From: Paracoccus yibinensis
Lineage (GTDB): Bacteria; Pseudomonadota; Alphaproteobacteria; Rhodobacterales; Rhodobacteraceae
Direction: 5' to 3'
DNA: 64,000 bases
Assembly: GCF_030846195.1 (NCBI RefSeq)
Contig: NZ_JAVCWH010000006.1
Coordinates: 124,001-188,000 of the forward strand
Shown: positions 32,708 through 42,672 of the stretch, in pieces
How positions within the stretch are numbered: position 1 is the first letter of the stretch
Layout of the letters: every line of letters starts with the position of its first letter
Notes under the pieces: generated by a model
Told to the model about the DNA's origin: nothing
The model's input: only the letters and a program-made list of their open reading frames with translations
The model's database searches: none
Made by a program: the position numbers and the translations under genes

Positions 32708-33165
32708 TCAGGTGCCACAGCAGGCCTGCAATGTGACGCCTTGCCATTCCGCCAGTGCCATCGTGTCCCCCAATGAGATGATCTTGAGATAGTTCTTCTG
32801 CGGCAGATAACGGGCAAGCGGCTGTCCCCGATGCAGCGCGATCAGATTGCGCGCAAGAACAGGCGCCTGCCGGACGGCAAAGACCCCGGCCTTCGGACGT
32901 GGCGCATCCGTCATGGCGGCGCAGTCACCGACCGCTAACAGGAACGGATGCCCGTCGACCTGGAGGCTTGGTCCGACGCGCAGGAAACCGTCTGGATCGA
33001 CAGGCAGATCATGGCGCACCCGGTCATGTGCCGGGATCCGGCGATGCCGATGGTCAGGTCACTTGGAACGTGCTGCCCGTCCGCCAGAGCCACCGCCCTG
33101 CCCGTTACCTACGTTATGGTCGCCCTCGTCAGGACCGCCACGCCCGCCCGCGCCAAGGCGTACTG
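32708..33165 (-). pseudogene. Remnant of an NADH dehydrogenase-like FAD oxidoreductase
   Basis: The minus strand reads LARAGVAVLTRATIT, an in-frame TAG near 33113, then VTGRAVALADGQHVPSDLTIG, a shift near 33030, and VDPDGFLRVGPSLQVDG, FLLAVGDCAAM, RPKAGVFAVRQAPVLARNL, YLPQKNYLKIISLGD. This is the C-terminal half of a pyridine nucleotide-disulphide oxidoreductase of the type often paired with SelD, including the second FAD motif AVGDCA. Both ends are missing and no selenophosphate synthetase domain follows. Confidence 0.65.
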
Positions 33166-33255
33166 TCTCTATTGGGGGAGTGTCTTTTTTGTTGGCGCTA
33201 TGCTGAAGAGGAAAGCGCCCGACGCCTGGAAAGCTCAGCCAATCCCCGGCTGGGT

Positions 33256-34587
33256 CTAGCGCAGGCGGTCCGGGCCCGACAGACGTGGGTCCCATCGGGC
33301 GAGGTGGCGGTAGGTGCAACCCTCCTCGTCAGCCTGGGCCAATGCCGCCCGGGCCATGTCGCGGTGGCCCAAGGCGAGTTGCACAGCGGCAACGAACGAT
33401 GGGACAGGGCCGAGATCCCCTTGTTTGGCCAGGCGATCGAGCGTCGCACGGGCCTCATCGGGGCGCCCCGCGCGCGCCAACGCATCGGCGAGGACGACCG
33501 ATAGGCTCGAGGCACCCTCCGACAGCTCCTCGGTGGCCCGGCCATGTGCCAAGGCCTCCTCATGGAGGCCCAGCCAACTTGCCACCTCGGTGAAGACGGC
33601 GTGGACGGTCGTCGTCAGCGGCAGGATCGGTGTCGCCTCGCGGAGGAGGGTCAGGGCCTCCTGCGTGCGGCGGGCGCAGAAGAGCACGTGCCCGAAGGCT
33701 CCTCCGACCAGGCCGGGGTTCATCGGGCTCAGGCGCAGGCCCTCCTCCATGTCGGCCACGGCCTCGTCGAAGCGCCCGAGGCCGCCCAGCGCCCAGCCCC
33801 GATAGAACCGGATGATCCAGCCTTCGGGCTCGTGCTGGACGGCCTCGTTGAGAAGCGCGACCCCGTTGACCTCCCCCTCGACGACCGTTCGCACGAAGCC
33901 CAGGACCGCCTTCGCGCCGGCGGCCTCCGGGAAGCGCTCGAGGGTATCGGACGCAACCGCCGCGGCGCGCGCCCCCGCGTGCCGTGGCAGCTCGTAGCGG
34001 CGCATCGCGCAGGTGACGTGCAGGTCCGCCATCGCGGTCAGGGCCGGAAGGTAGTTGGGATCCACCTCAATGGCCTTGCCCAGCCGCTCCCTCGCCATTG
34101 AGACCTCGATCCGGCTGCGCCGCCCAATCAGCTGCTGGGCTTGGAGCAACAGCTCCTCGGCCTGCCGGAACGGGGTTTGCCGGATCGGCTGAAGGACGCC
34201 GGTAGGCTCTACCGCGTAATGCTTCACGGGCAGGACGAGGCGATAGCCGCGGCGGTGGAACGTCTCGATCACGGGCTCGGGCGTGAGGCGGGCCAACTGG
34301 GCGCGCAGCATGGACATGCAGCGGGTCAGGCTTTCCGGCCCGACGGGCTCGTCGCCCCACACGCGATCAAGGAGCAGATGCACGGGCACGATGGCGCCCG
34401 AGGCCTCGACGAGGCAGGCGAGCATCCGGGTTTCCTTGGGCGGCAGGCGCACGACCCCGCCCTTGTGGCGAAGAAGGCCGTTCGTCAGGGTGAAGTCCCC
34501 GAACACGGCAACCGTTCCAAACGGCGGAGGGCCGTCGCCCTCTTCGACCGAGCCCTTCCCTTCGCGGGCCAAACCACGTGCGGCCAT
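33256..34587 (-). CDS. Transcriptional regulator with OmpR-type winged helix and TPR-like domain
   Basis: A 443-residue protein. Residues ~28-118 are a Trans_reg_C winged helix (FGDFTLTNGLLRHKGGVVRL, LACLVEASGAIVPVHLLLDRVWG, ETFHRRGYRLVLPV). Residues ~135-440 are helical repeats of TPR type (AKAVLGFV, GWALGGLGRFDEAVADMEEG, ADALARAGRPDEARATLDRL). There is no receiver domain or transmembrane helix, so it is like HilA/CadC-type regulators but soluble. It is divergent from the amidase operon with ~230 bp between starts and probably controls it, with the TPR part sensing a small molecule or partner protein (inference). Confidence 0.8.
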   Translation of the reverse strand: MAARGLAREGKGSVEEGDGPPPFGTVAVFGDFTLTNGLLRHKGGVVRLPPKETRMLACLVEASGAIVPVHLLLDRVWGDEPVGPESLTRCMSMLRAQLARLTPEPVIETFHRRGYRLVLPVKHYAVEPTGVLQPIRQTPFRQAEELLLQAQQLIGRRSRIEVSMARERLGKAIEVDPNYLPALTAMADLHVTCAMRRYELPRHAGARAAAVASDTLERFPEAAGAKAVLGFVRTVVEGEVNGVALLNEAVQHEPEGWIIRFYRGWALGGLGRFDEAVADMEEGLRLSPMNPGLVGGAFGHVLFCARRTQEALTLLREATPILPLTTTVHAVFTEVASWLGLHEEALAHGRATEELSEGASSLSVVLADALARAGRPDEARATLDRLAKQGDLGPVPSFVAAVQLALGHRDMARAALAQADEEGCTYRHLARWDPRLSGPDRLR

Positions 34588-34820
34588 GTCGAGTCCCTCC
34601 GAGGGCCAACCCTGTGGGACGCGCTGGAAGGGCGTGCAATTCCGATGCCCATCGACGTCTCGGGCAGGCTCTTGAAAGGAACTTAGGTGGTCAGGCGGAA
34701 TGGCTCAACAATCCATTTCGAATCTATCGGCAATAACTCGGCCGCCGACCGTAAGGGTTCCGTAAGGTCTTGCTCCGGCATCCTTGGCAGAATGCCTCCA
34801 TCAGCCGAGGAGACATCCTG

Positions 34821-36380
34821 ATGGACAGGCACGATGAAACGTCTTTCTGGACGCGCCGGGACGTGATGGGCGGAGCCGCCGCCCTGGCGGCTCTCGCCGT
34901 TCTTCCCACGACGGCAATGGCGGCGACATCGCCCTCCGCGCCTTCCGGCGAGGACCTGTGCTTCACGTCCGCGACGGCATTGGCCGAAATGATCCGCGCC
35001 AAGTCCCTTTCGCCAGTGGAGTTGATGGACGCCGTGCTCGCGCGGACCGAGCGGATCAATCCGATCCTGCGGTCCTTCCTTCATGTCGATCCCGACGGGG
35101 CCCGCGCGGCGGCCCGGGAAGCCGAGGCCGCGGTGATGCGGGGCGACAGCCTCGGGCCGCTGCACGGGATCCCGGTCAGCATCAAGGATTCGCACAACGT
35201 CAAGGGGATGCCCACGACCAACGGGAGCCTCATCACCGGCGGCAGTCCTGCCATGCAGGATGTCGAACTCGTGGCCAACACGCGGGCGGCGGGCGGGATC
35301 GTCTTCGCCAAGTCGAACCTCCCGGCACTCGCGCACATCGACGTCACCGAGAACCTGCTGGGGCCGCCCTGCCAAAATCCGTGGAAGCTGGGCTGCAACA
35401 CCGGCGGATCGAGCGGCGGTGCCGGCGCGGCCTGTGCGGCGGGACTGGGGCCGTTGCACCACGGCACCGACGGCGGCGGCTCCATCCGCATCCCGGCCGA
35501 TCGGTGCGGGGTCTTCGGGCTGAAGCCGTCGGTGGGCCGGATCGGGCACCGCGGAGCTCTCGGGGCCGCGATCGGGACCGGTCATGACGGCCCGATGACG
35601 CGAACCGTGGCCGATGCCGCGCTGCTGCTGAATGTCTGGGCCGGGCCTCTCGACGCCGATTACCTGTCCATTCCCACGCCGCCCGAGGACTATGTCGCGG
35701 CCGTCGCGGCCTGGGAGTCCGCCCTGAAGGGCAAGCGCGTCGGCGTCACGTTCGACTATGGCTGGGTCAAGGCCATCGACCCGGAAGTTCGGCAACTCGT
35801 GGGAGCGGCGGCGCAACGGTTTGCCGAACTCGGCTGCCGGGTCGAGGAGGTCAATCCCTCCTGGCCGAATCCCCTGCGGGCATTCGAGGCGCTGTGGTAC
35901 ACGACCGCGGCGGGCAAGCGCGCGCTGTTCGACGGGCACGAGGCCTGGCTGGACGAAAGCCTCCGCCTGATGATGGAGGAGGGCGCGCAGATCTCCGGCG
36001 TCGAGCTTGCCCAGGCGGTCGAGACCAAGGACAAGATGTTCCAGTTGGCGCAGGCCTTCTTCGCCGACCACGACCTGCTTCTGTCGCCGGTCTGCGCCGT
36101 TCCGGCCTGGGCCACCGGGCAGGACGTGCCGATGATCGATGGGGTGGACGCCTCCTACATCGGAACCCGCCTTCCAACCTTCGCCCGCATGCCCTTTACG
36201 CCGACCTTCAACCTGACGGGCCATCCCGCAGCAAGCGTGCCCTGCGGCTTCACGGCAGACGGCGTGCCGGTCGGCCTCCAGATCGTCGGCCCGAGACATG
36301 CCGACGCCCTGGTCCTGCAAGCCGCCGCCGGCTTCGAGGCGATCCAGCCATGGGCCGACAGGCGTCCGCCGATCGCCTGA
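34821..36380 (+). CDS. Tat-exported amidase (amidase signature family)
   Basis: A 519-residue protein. The start [18 protein letters not shown] follows GAGGAG by 9 nt; the twin arginine and hydrophobic stretch to AMA-ATSP form a Tat signal. The amidase signature is complete: Lys in [11 protein letters not shown], Ser in [13 protein letters not shown] and nucleophile Ser in [10 protein letters not shown], plus the late [20 protein letters not shown]. It hydrolyses amides in the periplasm; the family is too broad to name the substrate. The winged-helix/TPR regulator is divergent, and a frameshifted aquaporin and a Tat-exported amidohydrolase follow on the same strand, so the cluster may process an exogenous amide. 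Confidence 0.88.
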   Translation: MDRHDETSFWTRRDVMGGAAALAALAVLPTTAMAATSPSAPSGEDLCFTSATALAEMIRAKSLSPVELMDAVLARTERINPILRSFLHVDPDGARAAAREAEAAVMRGDSLGPLHGIPVSIKDSHNVKGMPTTNGSLITGGSPAMQDVELVANTRAAGGIVFAKSNLPALAHIDVTENLLGPPCQNPWKLGCNTGGSSGGAGAACAAGLGPLHHGTDGGGSIRIPADRCGVFGLKPSVGRIGHRGALGAAIGTGHDGPMTRTVADAALLLNVWAGPLDADYLSIPTPPEDYVAAVAAWESALKGKRVGVTFDYGWVKAIDPEVRQLVGAAAQRFAELGCRVEEVNPSWPNPLRAFEALWYTTAAGKRALFDGHEAWLDESLRLMMEEGAQISGVELAQAVETKDKMFQLAQAFFADHDLLLSPVCAVPAWATGQDVPMIDGVDASYIGTRLPTFARMPFTPTFNLTGHPAASVPCGFTADGVPVGLQIVGPRHADALVLQAAAGFEAIQPWADRRPPIA

Positions 36381-36390
36381 CCGCATTCGT

Positions 36391-36413
36391 CCGGCGCGCG
36401 CGCCGCGCGCCGG
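36391..36413 (+). terminator. Perfect 10-bp GC hairpin between amidase and aquaporin
   Basis: CCGGCGCGCG (36391-36400) and CGCGCGCCGG (36404-36413) pair around a CGC loop, 10 bp after the amidase stop. There is no T-tract. It could cause partial termination, pause polymerase, or protect the amidase transcript from 3' exonucleases. Confidence 0.5.
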
Positions 36414-36445
36414 GAACAGATCAACCATCTCTGGTGAGGTTCGAC

Positions 36446-37184
36446 ATGCTCCACAAATTCTCGGCCGAGTTCTTCGGCACCTTCTGGTTGGTCTTCGGCG
36501 GTTGCGGCAGCGCCGTGCTTGCCGCGGGCTTCCCCGACCTGGGGATCGGCTTCGTAGGAGTCTCGCTGGCCTTCGGGCTGACCGTGATGACCATGGCCTA
36601 TGCGGTGGGCCAGATCTCCGGCGGGCACTTCAACCCTGCCGTCACCTTGGGCCTCGCAGTGGCGGGCCGCATCTCCTGGTCGGACCTGCCGGGCTACTGG
36701 GCCGCGCAGGTGACCGGGGGACTCGTCGGCGCCATCGTGCTCTACGTGATCGCCTCGGGGGCCCCCGGCTGGACGCCGGGCGGCTTCGCCTCCAACGGCT
36801 ATGGCACACTGTCGCCGGGGTCCTACGGCCTGGTCTCGGCGTTTCTGGTCGAGGTCGTGCTGACCGCAGCCTTCCTGATCATCATCCTGGGCGCAACCTC
36901 GGCGCGCGCGCCCCTGGGCTTCGCCCCGATCGCGATTGGCCTCGGGCTCACGCTCATCCACCTCATCTCCATTCCGGTCACCAACACCTCGGTGACGCCG
37001 CGAGCGATCCACGGCCGTGGCCTTTTTCGCGTCGACCGGGGCGGTGGGGCAGCTATGGATGTTCTGGGTGGCGCCGCTCCTGGGGGCGGCGGCGGGCGCG
37101 GCGATCTGGAACGCGCTGCTGTCGGACCGGCACCTGGACACCGTGGGGCCGCGGGCCGCCACGCCGCGCCAGCCGGCGGAGTGA
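36446..37184 (+). pseudogene. AqpZ-type aquaporin, frameshifted in the second NPA box
   Basis: Start [20 protein letters not shown] is typical of AqpZ. The first NPA is intact ([17 protein letters not shown]). The frame breaks near 37002, after IPVTNTSV, where NPARS should stand; the family end resumes in another frame as [27 protein letters not shown], read in pieces, and stops at 37182-37184. Unshifted translation would instead run ~100 residues of low-complexity Gly/Ala/Arg sequence. As written the water pore cannot form. A one-base sequencing error would restore a normal ~245-residue AqpZ and should be ruled out before calling it dead. Confidence 0.75.
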
Positions 37185-37314
37185 GGCCCGGCCTCACCGG
37201 AACGGGACGCCCAGCCGCGGGACAGGTGGCCGGGCCATCGACCAAGGCGCCTCGACGGAGGCGCGCAATGACCCTGCAAGCGGGTCGCGACGACATCAAC
37301 GGGAGAATGACCAC

Positions 37315-39279
37315 ATGAGACGGAGAGAGTTTCTCGCGACCCTGGCGGCGGCGACGGCCATCCCGGGGCTGGGGGCCTGGGCTCAAGGCGCGGCCGAGGG
37401 CTCGGCCGCCATCTATCACGGCGGCGACATCCTGACGATGGCGGGGGACAACCCTGCCTATGTCGAGGCCGTGCTCGTGCAGGATGCCCGGATCGCCGCG
37501 ACCGGCTCCCTGGCGGAGGTGAGAGCGGCTGCACCGGCTTTCGCGGTCGAGGTGGACCTTGGCGGTCGAACCATGCTGCCGGGCTTCATCGACGCCCATG
37601 GGCACCTGCCGAACTATGTGACGTCCTGGGGCCAGCCCAACCTGAGCCCCCCGCCAGTGGGAAAGGTGTCGAACATCGCCACCCTCCTGGACCAGCTTCG
37701 CAAGGCGCTCGCCCGCGAGACGCTCAAGCCCGGCGCCGCCCTCATCGGCTCGGGCTACGACGACAGCCTGCTCGCCGAGGGACGTCACCCGACGCGTGCC
37801 GAGCTCGACTCGGTCTCGGCGGAGGTTCCGATCATCGCGCGCCACGCCTCGGGGCACCTCATGGTCGTCAATTCGGCGGCGCTGGCCCTGGCCGGGATCA
37901 CCAGGGACACGCCGGACCCGGACGGTGGCGTCATGCGCCGCGACACGGCCGGAGAGCTGACGGGGGTCGTGGAAGAGAACGCCATGCTGCCCTTCCTCAA
38001 CATGCTGGCGCGGCCCAGCCACGAGGACTGGGTGGCGCGCCTGGACGAGATCCAGACCATGTACGCGGGCTACGGCCTGACCACGGCGGCGGACCACCTG
38101 AGCAGGCCCGACACGCTGGCCGAGATCCGGCGCGTCAACGCCGAGGGCGTGCTGCGCCTCGACCTGATCTCCTACGTGCTCTACGTCGACTTCGACAAGG
38201 TGCTCGACGGCGAGCAGACGCTGTCGGGGATCGAGTATTTCGCTCCGGGTTCGGCGCTGTCGAACATGGGGCGCCCCACGCCGCCTGACCCGCTGCCCGC
38301 CGAGGTGAGCCTGAAGGACCCGGCCACGGGTCGTCTGCCGGTCGGCGTCTATGTGGGCCACAGCAAGATCGCGGGGATCAAGATCGCGCTCGACGGCTCG
38401 CCGCAGGGCAAGACCGCCTACCTGTCGGAGCCTTACCTCATCCCTCCCGAGGGATCCCCGGCCGACTACCGGGGCTATCCCACGCTCACGCAGGAACGGC
38501 TGGACGCCTGGATGGACGCGGCCTTCCGCAACAAGGTCCAGCTCGTCATCCATTGCAATGGGGACGCCGCGAGCGCGATGATGATCGACTCCGTGCGCAA
38601 GGCGCGCGCGACCTACGGGGACCTCGACCTGCGGCCCGTCATGATCCACAGCCAGACTGCCCGGCCCGACCAGCTCGCCGAGATGAAGGAGCTCGGCATC
38701 ATTCCCAGCTTCTTCTCGGCCCATACGTTCTACTGGGGCGACTGGCACCGCGACTCGGTCCTGGGGCCCGAGCGCGCGGCGCGGATCAGCGCCATGGCCA
38801 CGGCGGACCGGCTCGGCCTCAAGGCCACCAACCACACCGACAGCCCGATCGTGCCGCCGGACATGATGTTCCTGGTCTGGACGGCGGTGAACCGGGTGAC
38901 GCGAAGCGGACAGGTTCTGGGCCCGGAGGAGCGGGTCTCTCCTTATGTCGCCCTCAAGGCCATCACCGACCACGCGGCCTGGCAGTACTTCGAGGAGGGC
39001 CGAAAGGGCACGATCGAGCCAGGCAAGGTTGCGGATCTCGTCATCCTCGACCGCAATCCGTTGAAGGTCGATCCCATGGAGATCAAGGACATCCGTGTCG
39101 AGCAGACGCTGAAGGACGGCGAGACGGTGTTCTCGGCGGCGAGCGAGCAGGGCTGGCTGGAGGGGTCCGACGCGCCGATGCAGCACGCCCATCTGGACCC
39201 CCCGGCTGACGAGGGCCACGGCGCCCTGCTACGGGAGGCCCGGGCGATGCGGGCACTGGACCAGTTGGCGTCCAACTAG
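37315..39279 (+). CDS. Tat-exported amidohydrolase (YtcJ/amidohydrolase 3 family)
   Basis: A 654-residue protein. The start [20 protein letters not shown] is a Tat-like signal ending near AWA-QG. Metal and catalytic signs of the family are [12 protein letters not shown] (~88), [12 protein letters not shown] (~357), VIHCNGDAA (~410), [10 protein letters not shown] (~445) and [14 protein letters not shown] (~505). The C-terminus ([19 protein letters not shown]) is the usual composite beta-sandwich end. YtcJ-like enzymes hydrolyse cyclic or linear amides, and some are N-substituted formamide deformylases. The periplasmic location and the amidase upstream suggest stepwise breakdown of an amide compound. 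Confidence 0.85.
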   Translation: MRRREFLATLAAATAIPGLGAWAQGAAEGSAAIYHGGDILTMAGDNPAYVEAVLVQDARIAATGSLAEVRAAAPAFAVEVDLGGRTMLPGFIDAHGHLPNYVTSWGQPNLSPPPVGKVSNIATLLDQLRKALARETLKPGAALIGSGYDDSLLAEGRHPTRAELDSVSAEVPIIARHASGHLMVVNSAALALAGITRDTPDPDGGVMRRDTAGELTGVVEENAMLPFLNMLARPSHEDWVARLDEIQTMYAGYGLTTAADHLSRPDTLAEIRRVNAEGVLRLDLISYVLYVDFDKVLDGEQTLSGIEYFAPGSALSNMGRPTPPDPLPAEVSLKDPATGRLPVGVYVGHSKIAGIKIALDGSPQGKTAYLSEPYLIPPEGSPADYRGYPTLTQERLDAWMDAAFRNKVQLVIHCNGDAASAMMIDSVRKARATYGDLDLRPVMIHSQTARPDQLAEMKELGIIPSFFSAHTFYWGDWHRDSVLGPERAARISAMATADRLGLKATNHTDSPIVPPDMMFLVWTAVNRVTRSGQVLGPEERVSPYVALKAITDHAAWQYFEEGRKGTIEPGKVADLVILDRNPLKVDPMEIKDIRVEQTLKDGETVFSAASEQGWLEGSDAPMQHAHLDPPADEGHGALLREARAMRALDQLASN

Positions 39280-39417
39280 CGGGACAGCTTGCCGCACTCC
39301 GCATCCAAGAGTGTCGAGCCCCCTGGGCCGACCGTCAGCAGGAGCCGTGATGCGCCCCATTGTGGCCTGCGGAGGTCCCCAAAGGGGCTCCAATGCGGAG
39401 CGGCCGGATCTGGGGGG

Positions 39418-39715
39418 TCAGCCGGTCGCATCGTCCGGGCCGGGCGGGAAGATGTGCACGGCCTCTCGCCAGTCCTGGACAAGGTGGCGCTGCGCTTCGC
39501 CGGAGGGCCGAGGCAGGTCGCCGACCGCCGTCCCGGCGGGGCCTTGCCGTGGCCTCCGGGGATGTCGAGGACATAGGTCGGCTGGCACAGGCCCGAGAGG
39601 CGGTCCCGAAGCGCGCCGCAGGGGGCAAGGTTGGGGGGCTTCACCCTCGCCTCCACGAGGGCGCGCAGGAGCGCCTCCACCGCTGGACGAGCCAGTTGAA
39701 GGCATCTAGCTTCGC
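39418..39715 (-). pseudogene. kamA: kamA 3' remnant (lysine 2,3-aminomutase family)
   Basis: The minus strand gives AFNWLV, then in another frame ALLRALVEARVKPPNLAP and LRDRLSGLCQPTYVLDIPGG, then after another shift HLVQDWREAVHIFPPG and a TGA at 39418-39420. LSGLxQPTYVLDIPGGxGK is diagnostic of the C-terminal PLP-binding end of lysine 2,3-aminomutase-type radical SAM enzymes. The radical-SAM core with its CxxxCxxC cluster is absent. Nothing else was recognised in the rest of the 39280-39958 gap. Confidence 0.7.
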
Positions 39716-39958
39716 GGATGACGCCGCGCTGCTGTCGCCATCTGGCGCCCTGGCCGTCGACATCCTCAGGCGGGACCCGGGCGGACCAGGCATGGCTGGC
39801 CGATTTCACCTACCCTGCAACTGTCCATCCGACAGGGGCCTTGCCGAACCTTTGCGCCGCATCGACTGGACCTTGGTTCGATCCAAAAGGAAACGCGCAG
39901 TGCTCTAATGCAAGGGTGTTTAGCGGCCATGGGGCCGGTCAATGAAGAGGACACGTTC

Positions 39959-40630
39959 ATGCGACTGCAAACATCATTCCGGCACCGTCCGGCAAGATCG
40001 CAATTGATGGTGCTGCTGCTGGCCGGGGCGGCGATCGCCGCGCCTGTTACGATCGACTTGGCGCCCGGCAAGGCACCGACGCTGTCGCCTGCCTTTGCCC
40101 AGGCTCGGGGCGGCGACGACGGCGGTGGCCATGATGGCGGCGGCGGCCGGGGCGGCAGCGATAACGGAGGAGGCGGCGACCGAGGGGGCGACGATGGCGG
40201 CGGACGCGGTCGCGGAGGTGATGACGGCAGCGGCCACGGCGGCGGTCATGGCCGGGGCGGCGATGACAACGGCGGGCGGGGACGTGGTGGCGACGACGGT
40301 CCCGGCGATGACAACGGCGGACGTGGGCGGGGCAGCGATGACGGTCCCGGCGATGACCACGGCGGACGTGGCCGCGGTGCGGACGACCGCGGGAAGGACG
40401 ACCATGGCCGCCGGTCCGCGGGTCGTGGCGGATCGGTCGGCACCCCCCCTGACGCAACTCCTGCGCGCTATGAACGCTCGGACCGGGGCATCGAGGTGAC
40501 CTATTCCGACGGCTGGCGCGAGGAGTTGGAGAACGGCCGGTACGAACTGAAGGATGCGCAAAACCGCACGGTGGTCGAGCGTCCTGCCACCCGACAGGAC
40601 TATGACCGCCTTGGTGCCATCGTTCGCTGA
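39959..40630 (+). CDS. Exported Gly/Asp/Arg-rich low-complexity protein
   Basis: A 223-residue protein; start MRLQTSFRHRPARSQ follows AGAGGA by 8 nt. A basic N-terminus and hydrophobic run (MVLLLAGAAIAAP) form a signal peptide, probably cleaved near AFA-QAR. Residues ~47-150 are a repeat tract of GGDDGGGRG and RGRGGDDGPGDDNGG-type units. The C-terminal ~70 residues are ordinary: ERSDRGIEVTYSDGWREEL, then ELKDAQNRTVVERPATRQDY. Similar small proteins with this C-terminal motif occur in Rhodobacteraceae as hypothetical exported proteins; Asp-rich repeats suggest cation binding. Function unknown. Convergent with the response-regulator gene. Confidence 0.75.
   Translation: MRLQTSFRHRPARSQLMVLLLAGAAIAAPVTIDLAPGKAPTLSPAFAQARGGDDGGGHDGGGGRGGSDNGGGGDRGGDDGGGRGRGGDDGSGHGGGHGRGGDDNGGRGRGGDDGPGDDNGGRGRGSDDGPGDDHGGRGRGADDRGKDDHGRRSAGRGGSVGTPPDATPARYERSDRGIEVTYSDGWREELENGRYELKDAQNRTVVERPATRQDYDRLGAIVR
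40098..40400 (+). repeat. In-gene repeat tract encoding Gly/Asp/Arg units
   Basis: About 300 bp of imperfect direct repeats rich in GGCGG, GACGA and CGGGG. The clearest longer copies are the two ~45-bp units at ~40275-40365 encoding GGRGRG(G/S)DDGPGDD(N/H). Such tracts expand and contract by slippage or recombination, so length may vary between strains. Confidence 0.75.
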
Positions 40631-40654
40631 GCAGCGGCGCGAACGATGGACGGT

Positions 40655-40680
40655 GGGGCGATGGCGTCAGCCGTCGCCCC
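40655..40680. terminator. Hairpin between convergent genes
   Basis: GGGGCGATGGC (40655-40665) pairs with GCCGTCGCCCC (40670-40680), one G-T pair in eleven, around a GTCA loop. It lies 25 bp after the Gly/Asp-rich gene and overlaps the last codons of the convergent response regulator, so it could terminate both transcripts. No T-tract is present. Confidence 0.5.
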
Positions 40681-41308
40681 ATCTGCGCTGTGCCAGGATC
40701 GCCGCTTCGGTGCGGTTGCGCAGGTGCAGCTTCTGCAGGATCTGGGTCATGTGGTGCTTGATGGTGCGTTCCTGCAGGTCCAGCCGACGCGCAACCTCCT
40801 TGTTCGACAGACCCGCCGAGACAAGGCGCAGGATCTCCTCCTCGCGCGCTGTCAGCGTTGAAAGCGGATCGGGCGGGGTTGCCTGCGGCTTGTGCATCCG
40901 GGTCAGCATCCGCGCCGCCAAGGCGGGGGCGACATGGCTTTCGCCAGCCATCAGGCGCTCGAGGATCGCGACAAGTTCGGTTCCGCCGATCCCCTTGAGA
41001 AGATAGCCCCTGGCCCCCCCCTCGAGCGCGGCAAAGACGGCTTCGCTGTCTTCCGATACGGTCAGCATGACGGCCACGGGCGCAGGTTCAAGCCGCGCAA
41101 TCCGTTCCAAAGCCCACAATCCGCCCTGCGGCATCGATAGGTCCAGAAGCACTAGATCCGGCGCCAGACGCGCGGCCTGCTCGACCGCTTCGGCGCCCGA
41201 CGCGGCTGTGCCCGCCACCTCGAACAAGGGGCTTTCCGCCAGGGTCCGCGCGACGCCTTCGCGAAACAGCGGGTGGTCGTCGGCCACCAGAACCCGGTGC
41301 CTTGTCAT
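40667..41308 (-). CDS. NarL/LuxR-type response regulator (first pair)
   Basis: A 213-residue protein starting MTRHRVLVADDHPLFREGVA. The receiver has the acidic pair ADDH, phospho-acceptor Asp in LVLLDLSMP (~53) and Lys in GYLLKGI (~104). The C-terminal LuxR helix-turn-helix is LTAREEEILRLVSAGLSNKE then RTIKHHMTQILQKLHLRNRT. Its start ATG overlaps the kinase gene's TGA (ATGA), so kinase and regulator are made together. Its sequence is close to the second regulator at 42863-43525, which points to duplication of the whole pair. Confidence 0.92.
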   Translation of the reverse strand: MTRHRVLVADDHPLFREGVARTLAESPLFEVAGTAASGAEAVEQAARLAPDLVLLDLSMPQGGLWALERIARLEPAPVAVMLTVSEDSEAVFAALEGGARGYLLKGIGGTELVAILERLMAGESHVAPALAARMLTRMHKPQATPPDPLSTLTAREEEILRLVSAGLSNKEVARRLDLQERTIKHHMTQILQKLHLRNRTEAAILAQRRWGDG

Positions 41309-42672
41309 ATCTCCACCTCCATCCACAGTTCCGTCCTTCCGTTCTTGCGTTCAAGGCCGAAATGTCCGCCCAGGGCCTCGACCCGGTCGCGAAGGCCGCT
41401 GAGTCCAAGGCCGGGCGCACTGTCGGACGCCAATCCCGGCCCGGTATCCTGCACGACCAGCCTCAGGCTGGACGGCCCTCGGGACAGAACCACCGCCAGA
41501 TCCGCACCGGGGGCGTGGCGGGCGGCGTTGTTCAAGCCTTCCTGGGTGAACCGGAACAGGCAGACCTGCAGTGCAGGACTCATGGGCACTGCACCGCCCT
41601 GATCGAGCGTCAGGTCCACTGCCTGCCCATGGCGGGCCTGGTGCGCCGCGACCGCAAGCTGGACGATCTGCGGGGCCGACATGTCGGCGATGTCGGGCAG
41701 CACCAGCCCGCGCGAGATGGAGCGGATTTCCGACATGGCTTGTGTCAGGGCATCGCGCAACTCGTCCAGTTCTGGCGCCGGCGGTTCGATCGCGCGGCCC
41801 AGGGCATCCACGCGCAGGCTGGCATAGGCCAGGTACTGGGCCGGGCCGTCATGAAGATCCGCGCCGATGCGACGCAAGCCCTGCTCGGCCGTGATTGCCG
41901 CACGGGCCGCGGCCTCCTGCACGCGCCGACGCAATGCTCCGTTGTGCGACGAAAGCCTGTGCAGGTCTGCCAACTGACGGTCTAGATCGCGACGCTGCGC
42001 CTCGATGGTTCGGCTGCCACCATAGACGATGGCGTAGAGCAGCAATCCAAGCGCCAGTCCCGCCCCCCCGACCCCGAGCAGCGCCTTGTTCCGCGCCGCC
42101 ACAAGATCGGCCTTCAAGGCCGGGTCGGCGACATAGACCTCGGCCACTGCGATGATCTCGCCGGTCCAGTCGGCGCGGATCGGGCTGTATATCTCCAGAA
42201 GCGGCAGCCCGAGCGCATGTTCGGCCTCGTCCTCCTCCTCGGCATCGTCCTCGAATGTCGCGGCGATCTGGCCGGCCCATGCCTGCCGCAACTCGTCCGA
42301 CGGCGGGAAGGTCTTTCCGATCAGGTCGGCGTCCGAGGCTTCGATGACCAGCCCTCCAGGCCGCCATATCTTGTAGGACAGGACACGGTCGCCCATCGAG
42401 GTGGCGGGCAGCACCTCCTGCAACGCGCGCCGGATGGCAGGAGAGGGAGCCTCGTCGCCGATATAGCCCTCGACCAGCGGATGCAGAAAGCTCTCCATGT
42501 AGAAGGCTGCGGCGGTTGCCGTGTTGCGGACGACGACCCGCTGGATCTGCTGGACGATCAGGCCACCCGCCAGAAGCGAAAAGACCAGCAGGACCACCCC
42601 GCCCGCCAGCCCGAAGCGGGTGGCGAGCGATGCCCTGTTCCATGCCGTGCAAACCAGTTCCTGTCCTCGCAT
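41305..42672 (-). CDS. NarX/UhpB-type sensor histidine kinase (first pair)
   Basis: A 455-residue membrane kinase. One helix at ~18-40 and another at ~200-218 flank a ~155-residue periplasmic sensor. A HisKA_3 dimerisation domain follows with the phosphorylated His in RRIGADLHDGPAQYLAYASL (~275). The HATPase has N box FRFTQEGLNNAARHA and G1 VVQDTGPGL with G2 GLGLSGLRDRV. The sensor has a Asp/Glu-rich stretch (EDDAEEEDEAE, ~142-152), suggesting cation sensing, though this is speculative. The start is used as the first ATG after a ~190-bp gap that should contain the operon promoter. Confidence 0.9.
   Translation of the reverse strand: MRGQELVCTAWNRASLATRFGLAGGVVLLVFSLLAGGLIVQQIQRVVVRNTATAAAFYMESFLHPLVEGYIGDEAPSPAIRRALQEVLPATSMGDRVLSYKIWRPGGLVIEASDADLIGKTFPPSDELRQAWAGQIAATFEDDAEEEDEAEHALGLPLLEIYSPIRADWTGEIIAVAEVYVADPALKADLVAARNKALLGVGGAGLALGLLLYAIVYGGSRTIEAQRRDLDRQLADLHRLSSHNGALRRRVQEAAARAAITAEQGLRRIGADLHDGPAQYLAYASLRVDALGRAIEPPAPELDELRDALTQAMSEIRSISRGLVLPDIADMSAPQIVQLAVAAHQARHGQAVDLTLDQGGAVPMSPALQVCLFRFTQEGLNNAARHAPGADLAVVLSRGPSSLRLVVQDTGPGLASDSAPGLGLSGLRDRVEALGGHFGLERKNGRTELWMEVEI

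Noticed and set aside
40098..40400. Regular repeats that could suggest a CRISPR array
   Set aside because: The units are imperfect, in frame, encode Gly/Asp/Arg peptides, and have no unique spacers; a signal peptide and C-terminal domain flank them.
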